Under the pieces are notes generated by a model that did not search any database, had not been told where the DNA came from, and was given only the letters and a program-made list of their open reading frames with translations. From Phragmites australis (Eukaryota; Streptophyta; Magnoliopsida; Poales; Poaceae), in the NCBI RefSeq assembly GCF_958298935.1, contig NC_084927.1, positions 37,700,501 to 37,764,500 of the forward strand: 64,000 bases of DNA, read 5' to 3'. Position numbers and translations under genes: made by a program. Below are positions 26,301 through 38,390 of the stretch, in pieces; positions within the stretch are counted from its first letter, which is position 1, and each line of letters starts with the position of its first letter.

Positions 26301-27626
26301 TTATCGTTGCACTTGGAAATTAATTACGACTAACCTCCAACACTTGACTCAACGGGACAAACCTGTCCACTCAATACTCTACTTACCGAGCACAACAAAT
26401 TGTTCACGCGTGCAAGGTTTCTGTGACTTGTACTTAGCTCGAAGCCTTTCGCACCCGTGAAAACAAAGGAACGCTTGTGAATCCCCGCTGTCCCAGCACA
26501 TTGCGTTCAACACATTTCTCGCCCAATTGATTACTCATTAGCAGACCTGGTTAGAAATTCAGATGCGATTGTCTAATTGTAGACAACATAATTCCGACAC
26601 GCTATCTTGGCATGTTTAGGAAACGAACACGCAAGTTTCTTCACTCGCATAAGCTGAGTTATTTCAAGTGAAATTCCTGCATTCCAAAAAATACCTTTAT
26701 CTAGTAAAATGCTTGCGTAGAAAGGAGTAAAATTCAAATAATGAAAACAGGTGTGAGCCGAGAAGACCAAAGGATTGGTTCTGGCCTCTAATAAGCCTAG
26801 CCAAAATTTGGCTTTCATTTAGATAAAATTTAGCCGTCTGATTTTTTGCTGACTAAAATTTTAATTTAACCCCAAACTAAATATTATTTAACATAACCTC
26901 AGTTTTAATATAACTCAATTTTAGCTTGCATCCTACGGATGAGAACCAAATACCCCCAAGATCCATGCCCAACGCCTCGACTCTAGGCCAGATCCACCGG
27001 GGGAGGGGCCTACCTTAGGCGTACCTGGAGCCCCTTAAATTTTTAGACATAGAAGCAAAAGAAGAAGATAAAAAGAAATGGAGGAGAAAAAAAAGAAAAA
27101 AGAGGCTCTGGTGTTACTGCACTAGACTCTAATTTTAATCGGCGATCCCTCCCACTCCCACCCAAAGCTTTTTTAATTCAAAATTTTCGAACCGCACCAT
27201 CTCGTCTTCCTCCTACTCCTGCTTCCCTACCACGCCCCACCCCACCCAGACCAGACAGCTCCGTTTCCCCTCCCCCCTCCTCCACCTCGACCGCGCACCA
27301 AACCCAAAATCGCAGCCACATTCCCTCCCTCAACCCCCGCTTTCTCGCCCCTCCTCTCCGCGTTTCCAGCTGCGGCGGCGGCGCGGTGGTGGCGCCCTCC
27401 CTCCCTCCCCTGGGCAGCGGCGGCGACGGCGGCGGAAGGGTTTCTCGTTTCTCCCTGCAAGAGGGAGGCTCTGGTGGGAGCGTGTACGGTCGCGTTGTGC
27501 TGGTGACAGGCGGCGGCGCGAGATCCGGGCTGGAAAGTGGGGGTCCCGGGGTGGCGCCGTGGCGTCGGCGTGATCTGAAATGAGATTGAACCTGGTGGGG
27601 CGCTATTCAGAGCGGAGGTGCCGGCC
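23349..27626. other. Intergenic; no confident gene
   Basis: HBS1 3' UTR occupies the first few hundred bases. A GC-rich stretch at 23590-23810 contains an ATG frame ending at a splice-donor-like ACGG|GTAGGT, but no second exon was found. About 26770-26962 has TTGGTTCT-type inverted ends suggestive of a small MITE. The GC-rich block 27220-27620 is the TATA-less promoter and 5' UTR of the katanin p80 gene. Confidence 0.5.
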
Positions 27627-30600
27627 ATGACGACCAACACTAAGCGCGCCTACAAGCTCCGTATCCTCGTGAATTTGTTTGTGCTATTTCGCCAAAAAAA
27701 ATTTGATTTTTTTTTTTGTTTATGTCTGACCGATCCGTCGCTACTCCCGCGGTAGTTCAACTAGTTGGGCGATTTGATTCAGCAAAATTCAGAGGGAGCT
27801 TTTAGCTCCCAAATTTCTGCTTCTATTTCCCCCCTCGTTAAGATGATTAGGGATTTTGTGGTTGTGGTTGTGAGATTGGGTCACATTGAGCTGTTGGTGA
27901 TTACTGATTAGTCGTTAGTGATTTATGTTTGATTACTTGAGAAGCGTGATTGCTGGCATTCTGTGTTTCTGAAACGTTTGAAGCGGTACATTGACGTTAT
28001 GTGAGTTCTTGGGGGTGATTTGGTTGCCAAAGGTGCGGCATTGGAATGCCTTGACTACATTTGGTGTAGAGGAGTTTGTGGCGCACTCGTCCAATGTCAA
28101 CTGCCTCAAGATTGGGAGGAAGACCTCACGGGTTCTGGTCACAGGAGGAGAAGATCATAAGGTTAATCTTTGGGCTATCGGGAAGCCCAATTCAATATTG
28201 GTAAGATTGATTTTGCTGATTCTAAGCATGGACTTGAAAGTCTTGATCATATGTAAAATGCGCTTCTACAGTTGAGTAGGAAAACAAAAACCTGAACTTG
28301 ACCCAGCACAACTCTTGGCTGAACCTTGAAGTGGTTACAAGATGAATAATTCTCTTTTACTGTTGATGGCTTATAGTTCTCTTTATGTTGGGATTCAATT
28401 AATACGAATATACTTTTATGTTAACTATCAGCCTACTGCGTGATAATGTGTTTAGCATAGTGCGTTTAGTTAACAGAGGTGTCATATGTAATGTTTTAAG
28501 TAATGAAATACTTTATTGACCCACTCTTTTAACTTTTGGTGCTTGCACAGAGTTTATCAGGGCATACAAGTGCTGTGGAGTCTGTTAGTTTTGATTCCTC
28601 AGAAGTGTTTGTGGCTGCAGGAGCAGCCAGTGGAACAGTAAAATTATGGGATTTGGAGGAGGCGAAGAGTACGTAAATATGGATATTTAACTTACTATTA
28701 TATGTATATATGAATCTTTTATTAACTGTATCACTTGGCTCATTCCCTATGCAGTTGTCCGCACTCTTACTGGACATAGGTCAAACTGTATGTCAGTTGA
28801 TTTCCATCCTTTTGGGGAATTCTTTGCCTCTGGGTCATTGGACACTAATCTGAAGATATGGGATATAAGGAGGAAGAATTGTATCCATACATACAAAGGT
28901 CACACACGAGGGGTGAATGCTATTAGATTCACACCTGATGGGCGGTGGGTTGTGTCTGGTGGTGAAGATAATACTGTGAAGGTAAGCATTTGTCAGTAAG
29001 TCTATTTCAATCGCTAGTTCTTGTGATGCAATTTCATTTTTCTTTTTCATAATTCTTCTAATGACATAATCCTTCTACTTTATTGAACTTATAATCAGTT
29101 TTGCCTTGGCAGGTCTGGGATCTGACAGCTGGAAAGTTATTACATGATTTCAAGAGCCATGAGGGTCAGCTTCAGTGCATAGATTTCCATCCCCATGAGT
29201 TCCTTCTGGCAACAGGTTAGGTTCAGATTTTATAATGCTGATCTGTCTCTTAATTATTAACTTTTCTCTGCCCCTTTTGGTTGTACTCTGTCTGTACTTG
29301 TTTATGCTTAACTCTTTGACTTTTGTCTTGGCATTTGGTGGAAGAAAAATCTCGGTTGTTCATTGAGTGGCTAAATTAATATAAGTATGTACATGCTATT
29401 TAATAACAGGGCTTGACGCTTGTTTATTGAGTGGGAAAATTATTTAAGCATGTACGTGCTAACTAAAAATAAGAGTTGATTCTTTAAATGGTAAATTGTG
29501 ATGTACCATATTATGGTTGTAAATGATATCTACTGTCCCATATATGTTGTACATGCCCAGGTTGTTAAATTACTTTACTTTTCTTTGCCAAAACGCCAAA
29601 TATTTGTGTTCTGGCATATTTTAACTTGCTGTAAGTAAATCATCTGAGGAGCAATACATGTCCAGTCTTAATTTTTTGTGGGATATCTTGCTTGTTTCCA
29701 CGTATAAGCTCCCTATTGTTTATCATCTGAGGAGTTTTAAGGTATTGGTAGATCCAATCCTTTACACTGTTGAAACTATGAAACAATATTTTATATAGAA
29801 AATTTTGATTTAGTGCCATCGAATAAGAAATTCCATATTTGTTCTAGTGGAGATGCACTGTTTTTGTGGGAACTCAGAAAGTCATCTTTGCCTGTTTTGT
29901 TTTGAAACTAAATCTTTCTTACATAACACCTGTTGCTTCACTCAGGTTCAGCTGATAAAACTGTCAAGTTCTGGGATTTGGAGACCTTTGAGTTGATTGG
30001 ATCTGCTGGACCTGAGGTACATTAATATATTCTTTTGTTTATTTTCTTTGCCTTTTGCAATGCAACACGATGTTAGCATTATTTCCTTAATAACAAACTT
30101 GGGTAGTCGTCTCCCTCCTGTTTCATCAAAAATAAAAACTGAGCAGAAAGAAACTAATATCACCTTGGTTGATACTATTTTCTCGTTGTAGAAGGTAACT
30201 AATATTTTGCAAGACAGTTCAGTTCAATGTGGTCGCTTATTAAATTCATTTGAATTGCTTCTTGATATTTCTTTTTGAATTATCAGACAACAGGTGTTCG
30301 ATCCATGACATTCAATCCTGACGGAAGATCTCTGTTATGTGGGTTGCATGAAAGCTTAAAGGTAGCACATTTCCTTATGTGACCATGTCACAACAGCTTC
30401 TTCTTTCCCATGTCTTCCAGAGATAAACTTTTCTTATATGAATCAGGTTTTCTCTTGGGAGCCAATAAGATGCCATGATACTGTTGATGTGGGATGGTCT
30501 AGACTTGCTGATCTAAATGTCCATGAGGGAAAACTTCTTGGTTGTTCTTTCAATCAAAGTTGTGTTGGAATATGGGTTGTTGATCTAACGGTATGTTGTT

Positions 30601-33600
30601 GGCTTCTGCTACATCTGTAACACTTATCTGTTACCCTCAACTGAATTACTGGAGTCTTCTTTTTGCTTTTTGTGGAATGTACTAACAAAGTAATCAATTG
30701 GCAGCGTCTTGAGACATATGCAACTGGTACTTCGACAAAACTAAATGGTCATTCTGAATTGAAAACTTCATCAAGTGGCACTATGCCTTTACAAAATGAC
30801 AGTGGTTCAAGGGCTAACATTGGTCGATCATCAGTTCTTCAAAATTCAGAGAATAACTTAAATACTTCTTCAGGAAGACTATCGGTTTCTCAAAACTCAG
30901 ATTCTGCACTCAAAGAGACAAAATCGACAGCTTGTATGTTGCTGATCTTCTCTATCTGTACATTTTTACATTTAATGTTTAATGCACTTAATATGCCTTA
31001 TCTGCCTTTTATCTATTCTCTCACCATACTGAAGCAAGTGGAATGGTCCCAAGCACACCACAAAGGGCTGGAATCGGCTCCAATACTAAATCTGTTGGAA
31101 ATTCAGCTTTTGCATCTGGTGGCACCACCTTGAAGAGAAGTTCACTGAAGAGTAACAACACCTCTAATCTTCACAATTTTAGTAAAGCTGATGTAGTGCC
31201 TGTGATTGTCCCAAGAACTAGCTCAGGAGAGCTGGCTAATGATTCTAGAAGTGACACTGCTGATGTGGCACCTGTTCTTTCTAAGGCAACCAGAAGGGTA
31301 GAGCCTACTACTGATTCTAGAAAAGAAATTACTGATGTGGAACCTGTTATTCCTAGAGCAAGCTCAAGAATGGAAATATCCTCTGATTCAGCACCTGTTG
31401 TTGCTTCCAAGGCAGGCAGAAGGTTGGAGTCTGCTATTGATTCTAAGAAAGAAAGTACTGATGCAGCACCTGTTGTTTACAGGGCAGCATTAAGAATGGA
31501 AATGGCCTCTGATTCTGCACCCGTTCTTTCTAAGGCAAGCAGAAGGGTAGAATCTGCTACTGATTCAAGGAAAGAAAGTGCTGATGTGGCACCTGTTGTT
31601 GTCCCCAGAACAAGTTCAAGAATGGAAATGGCCTCTGATTCTAGGAGAGAACCTTCTGCTGGGAGAGTGTCACCATTCAGAATCCAATCAAGATATGCTG
31701 AGCTACGGAAGCTAAACCAAGCCAAAGTTGATGCAAACAAAGTTGACGTTGGAAGCAAAAATACCGAAACAGATGACTTTAATTGCCAAATATTTCTTCC
31801 CCCGAGAAATAGTGTTATTCAAACAATAAATTCTGAAGAAACTCGTGAATATGTTAAACATGGTGCAGTTGACAGGATGGGATTTTTGAATTCAACAGAA
31901 CCAAATACAGGTCTCTGCAGTGAGAATTGTATGATCCGTACCCTTAACCTATCTGTTTTATGTGCCCTACATTTCGATTCAAGTACTGTTTCACAGTTGC
32001 TAGTTGTGCTTGATTTCCTTCACACGTGTTTAATGGACTACAAATTGAACTACCTCCTTTGTTTGATATGTATGTTGTGTTCCATGTGCACGCACTTGTA
32101 TGCATATAATGTACGTCCCTACATGCATGTAATTAACTAATTATACATTGTTCTTGTTGTGCGTTCATCTGCATATATTTTATCACTGTTAATCAATTCT
32201 TATCGAAAAATATACGGATTGCAGAGTTGTTATGTGGTAAGGTGCTGATGCACATAAAAGGTCTTATTTCCTTTGGAATTGTGGATTTCAAATTAAGATA
32301 GAGCAATGATTCTTTCAGGATTTTAGTGAAGTTTCCATTTTCCTATACTGAATCAAGAGCTAATGAGCAAACGATTTACCTTTTTAAGGAAAGAAGCAAC
32401 TAATTTATTTGTTCAAGGTGCTCAATAATTTCTAGAGCTAGATGTTTTGCATGTCTTATAGTTGTCATCTGAATTTGATTAACTAAATCCTGTTTGCTCA
32501 GCATTAACTGGATGAAGCATGGGTTTTCAGAGCTTGTATTGTGAATCTTTGATAAACACATTGTCTGTTGTCTTGTTGAGTTACTTAGCTATCTTTGTGT
32601 TTTGACAAGAAAACATACTTTTGGGTAATCACACCCTTTTTAAATTTCCTGTGAAGTTCATTTAATATAAATAAGTTGGAAGTTCCCTTTTGAGCATTAT
32701 GTGTTTCGTTTTACAGATGTTTCTAGAATGCGTAAACCAAGAGATAACTGCTATATTGAAGTTTCAAGAGCAGGTATATTTTTTGCTACTCTCTGGTTCA
32801 TCACATAGTTTCTTCCGCGGGTCTGAATAAATTATCATGTAGGAAGAGCAAGATCAAGTGTCTCTAATTGGGAAGGGTGGGATCAGTCCCCTAGTAATGA
32901 AGAACCAACAACAAGCAGTTCTTCGCTGGCTCCTACAGGCCGTTCGTATTCATCTGTATGTCTGAGACAATCCATAAGCTTTTATACATTCTGTTACTTT
33001 TCTGTTCTTTCTGTTAATTCCAGTATCCACGCTATCTCTGTCTTGTATCTCTACTTGATGCTGCTGTTATACTGTCTTTAACCATTATGCAATTTGGTTA
33101 CAATGATGCTGTAAGGTTGTTAAATGTAGTTGGCATAATTAATGCCCTGCTGTTCCTCACATGGATATATGTTCCTGTGTTTCCCCCCTTGTCTCCAGGT
33201 AGTTAATTAGAAGATACTGTGCTTGCTCTATAGTCTATAGTTGATTTCATGTTTCTTCTGGCATGGATATCATGGACCAAAGATAGAGCGTGATGTAAGT
33301 ACCTAACAATCTCTAACCTGAAAATTCAACAGAAGATATGCTTAATGGATCATCAATCTTACTCTTGCCTCAGCCTGGACCAATCCTTAGTTTCCCATTT
33401 GGAACGCAGGAAAATTTTCCCGATTCCTGCGGTTCCTGTAAAATTATCACATCATTCCTGTGTTCCTGGCATGTCCTTAACATATTGAAAAGTTGCAGAC
33501 CTTAAACTCCGTTTGGCATCTCAGCTTATACCTGGAAAATAGTAGAATTCATGGTTCTCCAGCTCACTCGCATGTTTGGTCATCTATTCTTTTTATGCCG

Positions 33601-35239
33601 AGATATATATAAAACCTTTTGTCTTTTGCAGAGAGGAAGCAACCAAGCTACTGAAACTCCAATCATAGCTAGTGACGAGGATGTTCTATCTCTTCTAGTG
33701 GAACAACATGAGCTATTTCTAAGCTCAACACGGTCTCGGCTGACAAAATTGCAGGTCAGGGCAGTGCTTGACTAGTTGCCAGTTGGCCTTATTGATTGTG
33801 TAATATTGTAATGTTGCTGAAGAAAAAGCAATTTTATAATCTCACCTTTACGCCTACTGATTAATCGGATAATAAAAATCCTCCAAGTTATTAATGAAAG
33901 GAAAGAAGATATATATGCCCTATGTTGTGGTGTTCAAGATTATAATAAGGTTCATTTAATAGTTTGCCCTGAAATGTTATTAGCTGAATGGCCTACACAG
34001 CAGTGTGGTGCAATCACTGACTTTGTAAGTCGCTGTGTTGCTCAGTGGAGTAAAGCACTGATTTGTATAAACAATAGGCTTTTAAAGTGCAATTTCTCAA
34101 AGGCGGTTTCTTTTTGTTGATGTGCAGATTATTCATCAAATGTGGAATAGAAACGACATCAGGGGTGTTATCTCTGCGATGGAGAAGATGTGTGATCATG
34201 CTGTCAGTATTTGACAACTCTTTCTTATGTATGCAATAATCAGCATGTTGATGATTAAATGATTTCTGGTACCTGTAGGTCTCTGCTGATATGGCAAGTG
34301 TTCTGATGGAGAAAAGCGAAACAATCACACTAGATTTATGTACCTCTATCCTGCCTGTTTTCACTGACCTCCTGGAGAGTAAAACTGACAGGTACTTTTT
34401 GCTGCAATTTTTGTGAGTGATTATGATGATTTTCTGGGATTATATTCAAACAATCATAATTGGCACCAACTTTTTCGATTCATGTCAGTTTTGTGCCGTC
34501 TGAATTGCCACCCTGATGTGTTATTAATTAAATATATGCAGACACTTAGGCGTTTCATTGGAATTGTTGGTGAAGCTTGTCAGGACTTTTGGGCCAGTTA
34601 TACATTCAACAGTATCAGCAGGTCCTTCTGTTGGTGTAGATCTTCAGGCAGAGCAAAGGTATTGTTTTTAGTCAGCTGCTTCTATATTAGGCCATCAAAA
34701 GTATGTGATGCAATTTACTTGTTTGTTCATTATAGGCGGGAGCGCTGCAACCTATGCTTCATTGAATTGGAGAAGGTCAAAAATAAGCTTCCCTTTCTTA
34801 CAAGGTATTGAACAATCTAAATATCATACCTCAGGGAAATTATACCTTTGATGTGTAATAATCATGTAACTAGATGGCAATAATGACCTGCATTTACTGC
34901 TTGGGTTGTTGAGTCGAAGAGTGCCATCGGTCATCATTGCCAAACAAGACCATCCACACAAAACAGGGCAAACGCTTCACTGCTAGAATTAGCTGAACCT
35001 TATAAATATGTTACAGCCAACTTGGTTTAGTTGAGCGAATCACTCATTGGAGCTTTGAAACCATTCTTCTCTGAACTAAATGTGTAGCTTCCAGTCATTT
35101 ATTCAGCACATCAAGTTCTTTACAATTTGCATTTTTCGTAATATTCATATCTTGATCCTATCTGTTTAACAGAAGAAAAGGGGCAGTTGCAAGTGCAGCA
35201 CAGGAGCTCGCTCTTGTCTTCCAGGAAGTTATGAGTTGA
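27627..35239 (+). CDS. KTN80: Katanin p80 WD40 subunit B1 homologue, 18 exons
   Basis: Exons 27627-27660, 28070-28200, 28551-28668, 28755-28981, 29113-29215, 29946-30016, 30287-30361, 30447-30590, 30705-30933, 31035-31910, 32717-32773, 32843-32955, 33632-33754, 34128-34202, 34279-34391, 34542-34658, 34736-34804 and 35173-35239 join in frame to 913 residues. The start is [11 protein letters not shown], and the first intron splits the codon before EFVAH. Residues 1-300 form WD40 repeats ([69 protein letters not shown]). The middle is a Ser-rich linker with an internal repeat. The C-terminal ~185 residues are the con80 domain, which binds the p60 AAA ATPase. The complex severs microtubules at crossovers and branch points in the plant cortical array. 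Length and architecture fit plant p80 proteins. Confidence 0.96.
31259..31655 (+). repeat. In-frame internal repeat in katanin p80 exon 10
   Basis: Three degenerate copies of a ~42-residue (about 126 bp) unit lie head to tail. Each has one half like [19 protein letters not shown] and one like [19 protein letters not shown]. The phrase GCACCTGTT or a variant recurs at about 31269, 31391 and 31519. An additional half unit precedes them. The copies stay in frame and keep the basic/acidic pattern, which suggests a tolerated linker expansion. Confidence 0.8.
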
Positions 35240-36303
35240 CTGACCACACACTCATAGATATACACAATTAGGTGGGAAATGCTTTTCCCCCTGATGGCGC
35301 CGAGATTGGATATCAGTTGCCATGGAGCGCTGTTCAAGCTCCAAGGCCATACCAAGAGCAGAAACATTTTGTTGCTGCTGTTCATGCCTTTTGAACACAT
35401 GCTAACACAGAGTGTCTGACATCCATGTCATTTGGGAAGGGAAGCCACCATGGACTCCGTGGACGTTGCTTCATCGCCTTCTGAAGATGTTTTAGGCCTC
35501 GATCACCATCGGACCACAACCTAAAGATGGAAGGCATTTTCGGTGCTTCTAGTGCTTTGCTGGTTGTAACATCTTAACTTGTGTATCATTAGTATGTGCA
35601 TGTGCGACAGTCAACAGCTTGCATTTGGTAGTTTATGGTTGGGTTGGGTTGTTTGGTCGATTCAGTGACAAGATTGACTAGTGAATCAAGCCATGTACAC
35701 CATTTTTGAAGATTTGACATCTATTCTCCCGATGACTCCCTCTTTTCCACTTGAAGTGTGAAAATGATAAAAATCGGTGTTGTTGCAACGAAAGTATGCG
35801 ACGGACTTGCGTTTTCCTTGGTATGACAACTATATCCCTGTATAAACTGTTAAGCAAGCAGCAAGTTCGTCTGCCATGTTAAACAACAATTTGAATTTTG
35901 ATACAGCCTGACATACGTATTTCATCTTGTGCAGACTTTTTGTTCTGAAGGAAACGTGAGATTAGTGCCAAGAACAGTATGCAAACAAATTGAACCTGCA
36001 TTCAGATAAAAATTGCAACCAAGCTCTCTCCATCACACTATCACAGGACCAACCGACTGGCCAATTTGAACACACACGCCTACACAGAAACCTGGAAGAA
36101 ACATACGAACCAGAACAAATGACACCAGAGGTATGCATGCAGCAAGTACCCCAACCTTATTCCCTTCATCAGCTTCAGAATCGACTCTCCTGCAACCTAA
36201 TTACGACTAAGACACGCAATGCAACGCGCAAACCTGACCACGGAACCCGACCGATCTCGCCAGCATGTCGCCGCCGCCGGCTGCTCGGCCACGGCCAGGG
36301 CTC
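35240..36303. other. Convergent 3' intergenic region
   Basis: This contains the katanin p80 3' UTR (plus strand) and, to the right, the 3' UTR of the minus-strand Cys-rich gene. I see no other gene. Confidence 0.6.
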
Positions 36304-36771
36304 CTAGCAGGTGGGGACGCAGGACTTGGAGCACTTGGCGGCGCACTTGCTGTGTGCCGAGAGCGTGCAGCCCTTGCCGCAGAGCAGCTTCTTCTTGTGG
36401 CACTCCTCCTTGGTGAGGCAGCTCTTGGCCTGCTTCTCGCCCTCCTTGCTGCTGCCCTCCTCCTTGCTGCGCTCGTTGCTGCCGCCTGACGAGCCCTGGT
36501 CGTCGCCCTGCGTGGCCACGGCGCTGCTCGGCTTCCCCTCCAGTGGCGCGTTTCCGCCCCCGTCGTCCTTCTTGGCCGCCCAGACGGACGCCAACGCCAC
36601 CCTCGCGCCCTCCGCGGCAAGCAGGCGCGTGGCCTCCTCCAGCTGGTGGGCGTCGGACATGACGATCCGCTTGTCCTGGGGCTCCTCGTGCAGCAAGGCC
36701 GGCGCGGTGGCGCTGGCCGTCACGGCGAGCGCGAGGAGCACTGACACCGCGTAGCAGCAAGAGCGAGACAT
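36304..36771 (-). CDS. Small secreted cysteine-rich protein, family not recognised
   Basis: This single-exon frame of 155 residues starts at the ATG at 36771. The upstream extension of the frame lacks sense and overlaps the TATA region. The N-terminus is a typical signal peptide (MSRSCCYAVSVLLALAVTAS, then a small-residue ATA stretch). A variable, hydrophilic, Gly/Ser/Glu/Lys-rich middle follows. The last ~40 residues hold eight cysteines: CLTKEEC, LLCGKGC, KCAAKC, CVPTC. The pattern C-x5-C-x6-C-x3-C-x8-C-x3-C-x3-C-x3-C would allow four disulfides, so I expect an apoplastic or vacuolar peptide, possibly processed from the C-terminus (inference). I do not recognise a named family and assign no function. 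A TATA box lies at the right distance upstream. Confidence 0.8.
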   Translation of the reverse strand: MSRSCCYAVSVLLALAVTASATAPALLHEEPQDKRIVMSDAHQLEEATRLLAAEGARVALASVWAAKKDDGGGNAPLEGKPSSAVATQGDDQGSSGGSNERSKEEGSSKEGEKQAKSCLTKEECHKKKLLCGKGCTLSAHSKCAAKCSKSCVPTC

Positions 36772-36893
36772 GGCTGGCTGCTTTGGGTTCTTGACGTCTC
36801 TGCAGCTACCTAGCTTCGTGTAGGCTGAAGCTTGGTTCTTGAGCTGCGAGAAGAAGGCCTGTTGTGAACTGCGACAAGGTCTCATCTCGTGCG

Positions 36894-36901
36894 TATTTAT
36901 A
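36894..36901 (-). promoter_or_regulatory. TATA box of the secreted Cys-rich gene
   Basis: Minus-strand TATAAATA lies about 120 bp upstream of the ATG at 36771. This implies a 5' UTR of about 90 bases. Confidence 0.6.
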
Positions 36902-37479
36902 GTGGTACGTTTGTGAGCTGGAGCAGCGACCAGGGCGTGCTGCAACTAACACTAGTAATAAGCAAGCTGGTTCGGTAAGAAGCGCGAGCTGCATGCATGC
37001 GTGCTCGTGATCGAATCGTGTGCTTTCCCTTCACTGCAGGATATATATGTAAACCATTGGCTAAATGGATTCCAAACATTCGATATATATGATCCATTTG
37101 ACGGACAAGGCGAATCATTACTTTTCTAATTCGTATATTTTAGCAAAAGAATACAAGAGATATGAATAGCAAGGAAGCAACAGTGTCACTTTCAGCCAAG
37201 TATGTGGCATCATGTACCGTGAAAATACAAATCTGGTGAAGTGTCACAAAGATGGACCTTAGAGGCTTACAAAAGTTCTCGAAAAATTATTAGGTGCATT
37301 GAGTACAATTTTTGTTTCTTACGATAAAATTTAATCATATTTCAACCATAGATTTAAAAAAAAAGATTAACCCACATAAATATGTAAACCAAATCGTCAT
37401 ATTTCAACCTGTACTCAGTAGAGTACAATTATTCAAGTACCATTATCACAAAGACAGCGACGATGGCCGTCCACTTCGA

Positions 37480-37905
37480 CGATTAATCCTTGAGAATTTC
37501 GGTGGATATTGATCCCAAGAAAATGATGAAGTGGCCCTAAGTTAGACATTGAGAACTCATAACCAAGTTTCGAAATTAGATGGTGCAGAAAATAATTGGA
37601 ATTGGCCGTTAAGATGATTTAGTCTACATATAATAGAAGATATGTAGTGTGTACATTGGATTTGTAGATGAATAAGGAAGAGTCTGCACAGGAGGAAATG
37701 AGAGAATCCACGATTCTAAAGACAACCTGTATCGTGGTTGGTTTGATGATAGGATTAAAAATATTTGTCATAGTCAACACCAGCATTATGAGAGAAGCCA
37801 CGCACACCGACCTCACTTTGTACCTTGAGAGAGAGCCGTCAGGACGGAATTTGTGGCGAAAATCCCACTTTCCCATCACAACATTAGCACCAAAGACCAT
37901 GTTGT
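37480..37905 (-). pseudogene. Decayed Ty1/Copia reverse transcriptase fragment
   Basis: On the minus strand the frame reads KWDFRHKFRPDGSLSRYKVR, a Copia RT entry motif. After a degraded, internally deleted stretch it reads DSSLFIYKSN and LLLYVD, where the catalytic YVDD is interrupted by a stop codon in place of the second Asp. Then come IILTANSN and, after more decay, NLGPLHHFLGINI, the usual end of the Copia RT core. Several stops and missing blocks make it non-functional. On the plus strand near 37170 a short SKEATVSLSAKYVA stretch looks like a Copia RNase H end, so a second fragment in opposite orientation may be present. Confidence 0.75.
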
Positions 37906-38083
37906 TGGATATTAGAGTGGGCCACCTTACTAGTTAATTTAAATAAAGATGCAAAAATTGACTTGCTAATTAGGAGGTTGTCGGTGATACAGGAACCAGG
38001 GGTCTCCGAGTCCCGAGGTCAGATCAGCAGGTTGCCATGTGACGTCCTCCCGCGGGGATTATCTCCCCGAGGTGCGAGAAGAC

Positions 38084-38390
38084 TAAGTCCCGGAGAGGGT
38101 GCTCGGGGCCATGAACAGTGGTCCCCGAGTACCCGAGTTCCCCGATGACCCGAGAAGACCAAGTCCCGGAAAGAGAGTGCTCAGGGCTACGAACAGTGGC
38201 CCCCGAGCACCCGAGTCCCCCGAGGACCCAAGGGAAGTCAGTTCCGGGAGAGAGTGCTCGGGGCCGCGAACAGTGACCCCCGAGCACTCGGTTCCCCGAG
38301 GACCCGAACAGCCAGTTCCGGGAGAGAGTGCTCGGGGCCATAAACAGTGGCCCCCGAGCACTCGGTTCCCCGAGGGCCTGAGAAGTCCCT
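38084..38390. repeat. Tandem ~75-bp repeats inside the solo LTR
   Basis: About four GC-rich copies begin near 38084, 38159, 38238 and 38311. Each has a segment like TCCCGGAGAGAGTGCTCGGG and then AACAGTGGCCCCCGAGCAC. They fall in the U3-like part of the LTR, where repeats often act as enhancers (inference). They also create long artefactual reading frames on the minus strand. Confidence 0.8.

Noticed and set aside
28021..28069. Alternative katanin p80 start reading [16 protein letters not shown]
   Set aside because: This is intron sequence before the acceptor GTGTAG at 28069. Joining 27660 to 28070 gives the conserved [11 protein letters not shown].
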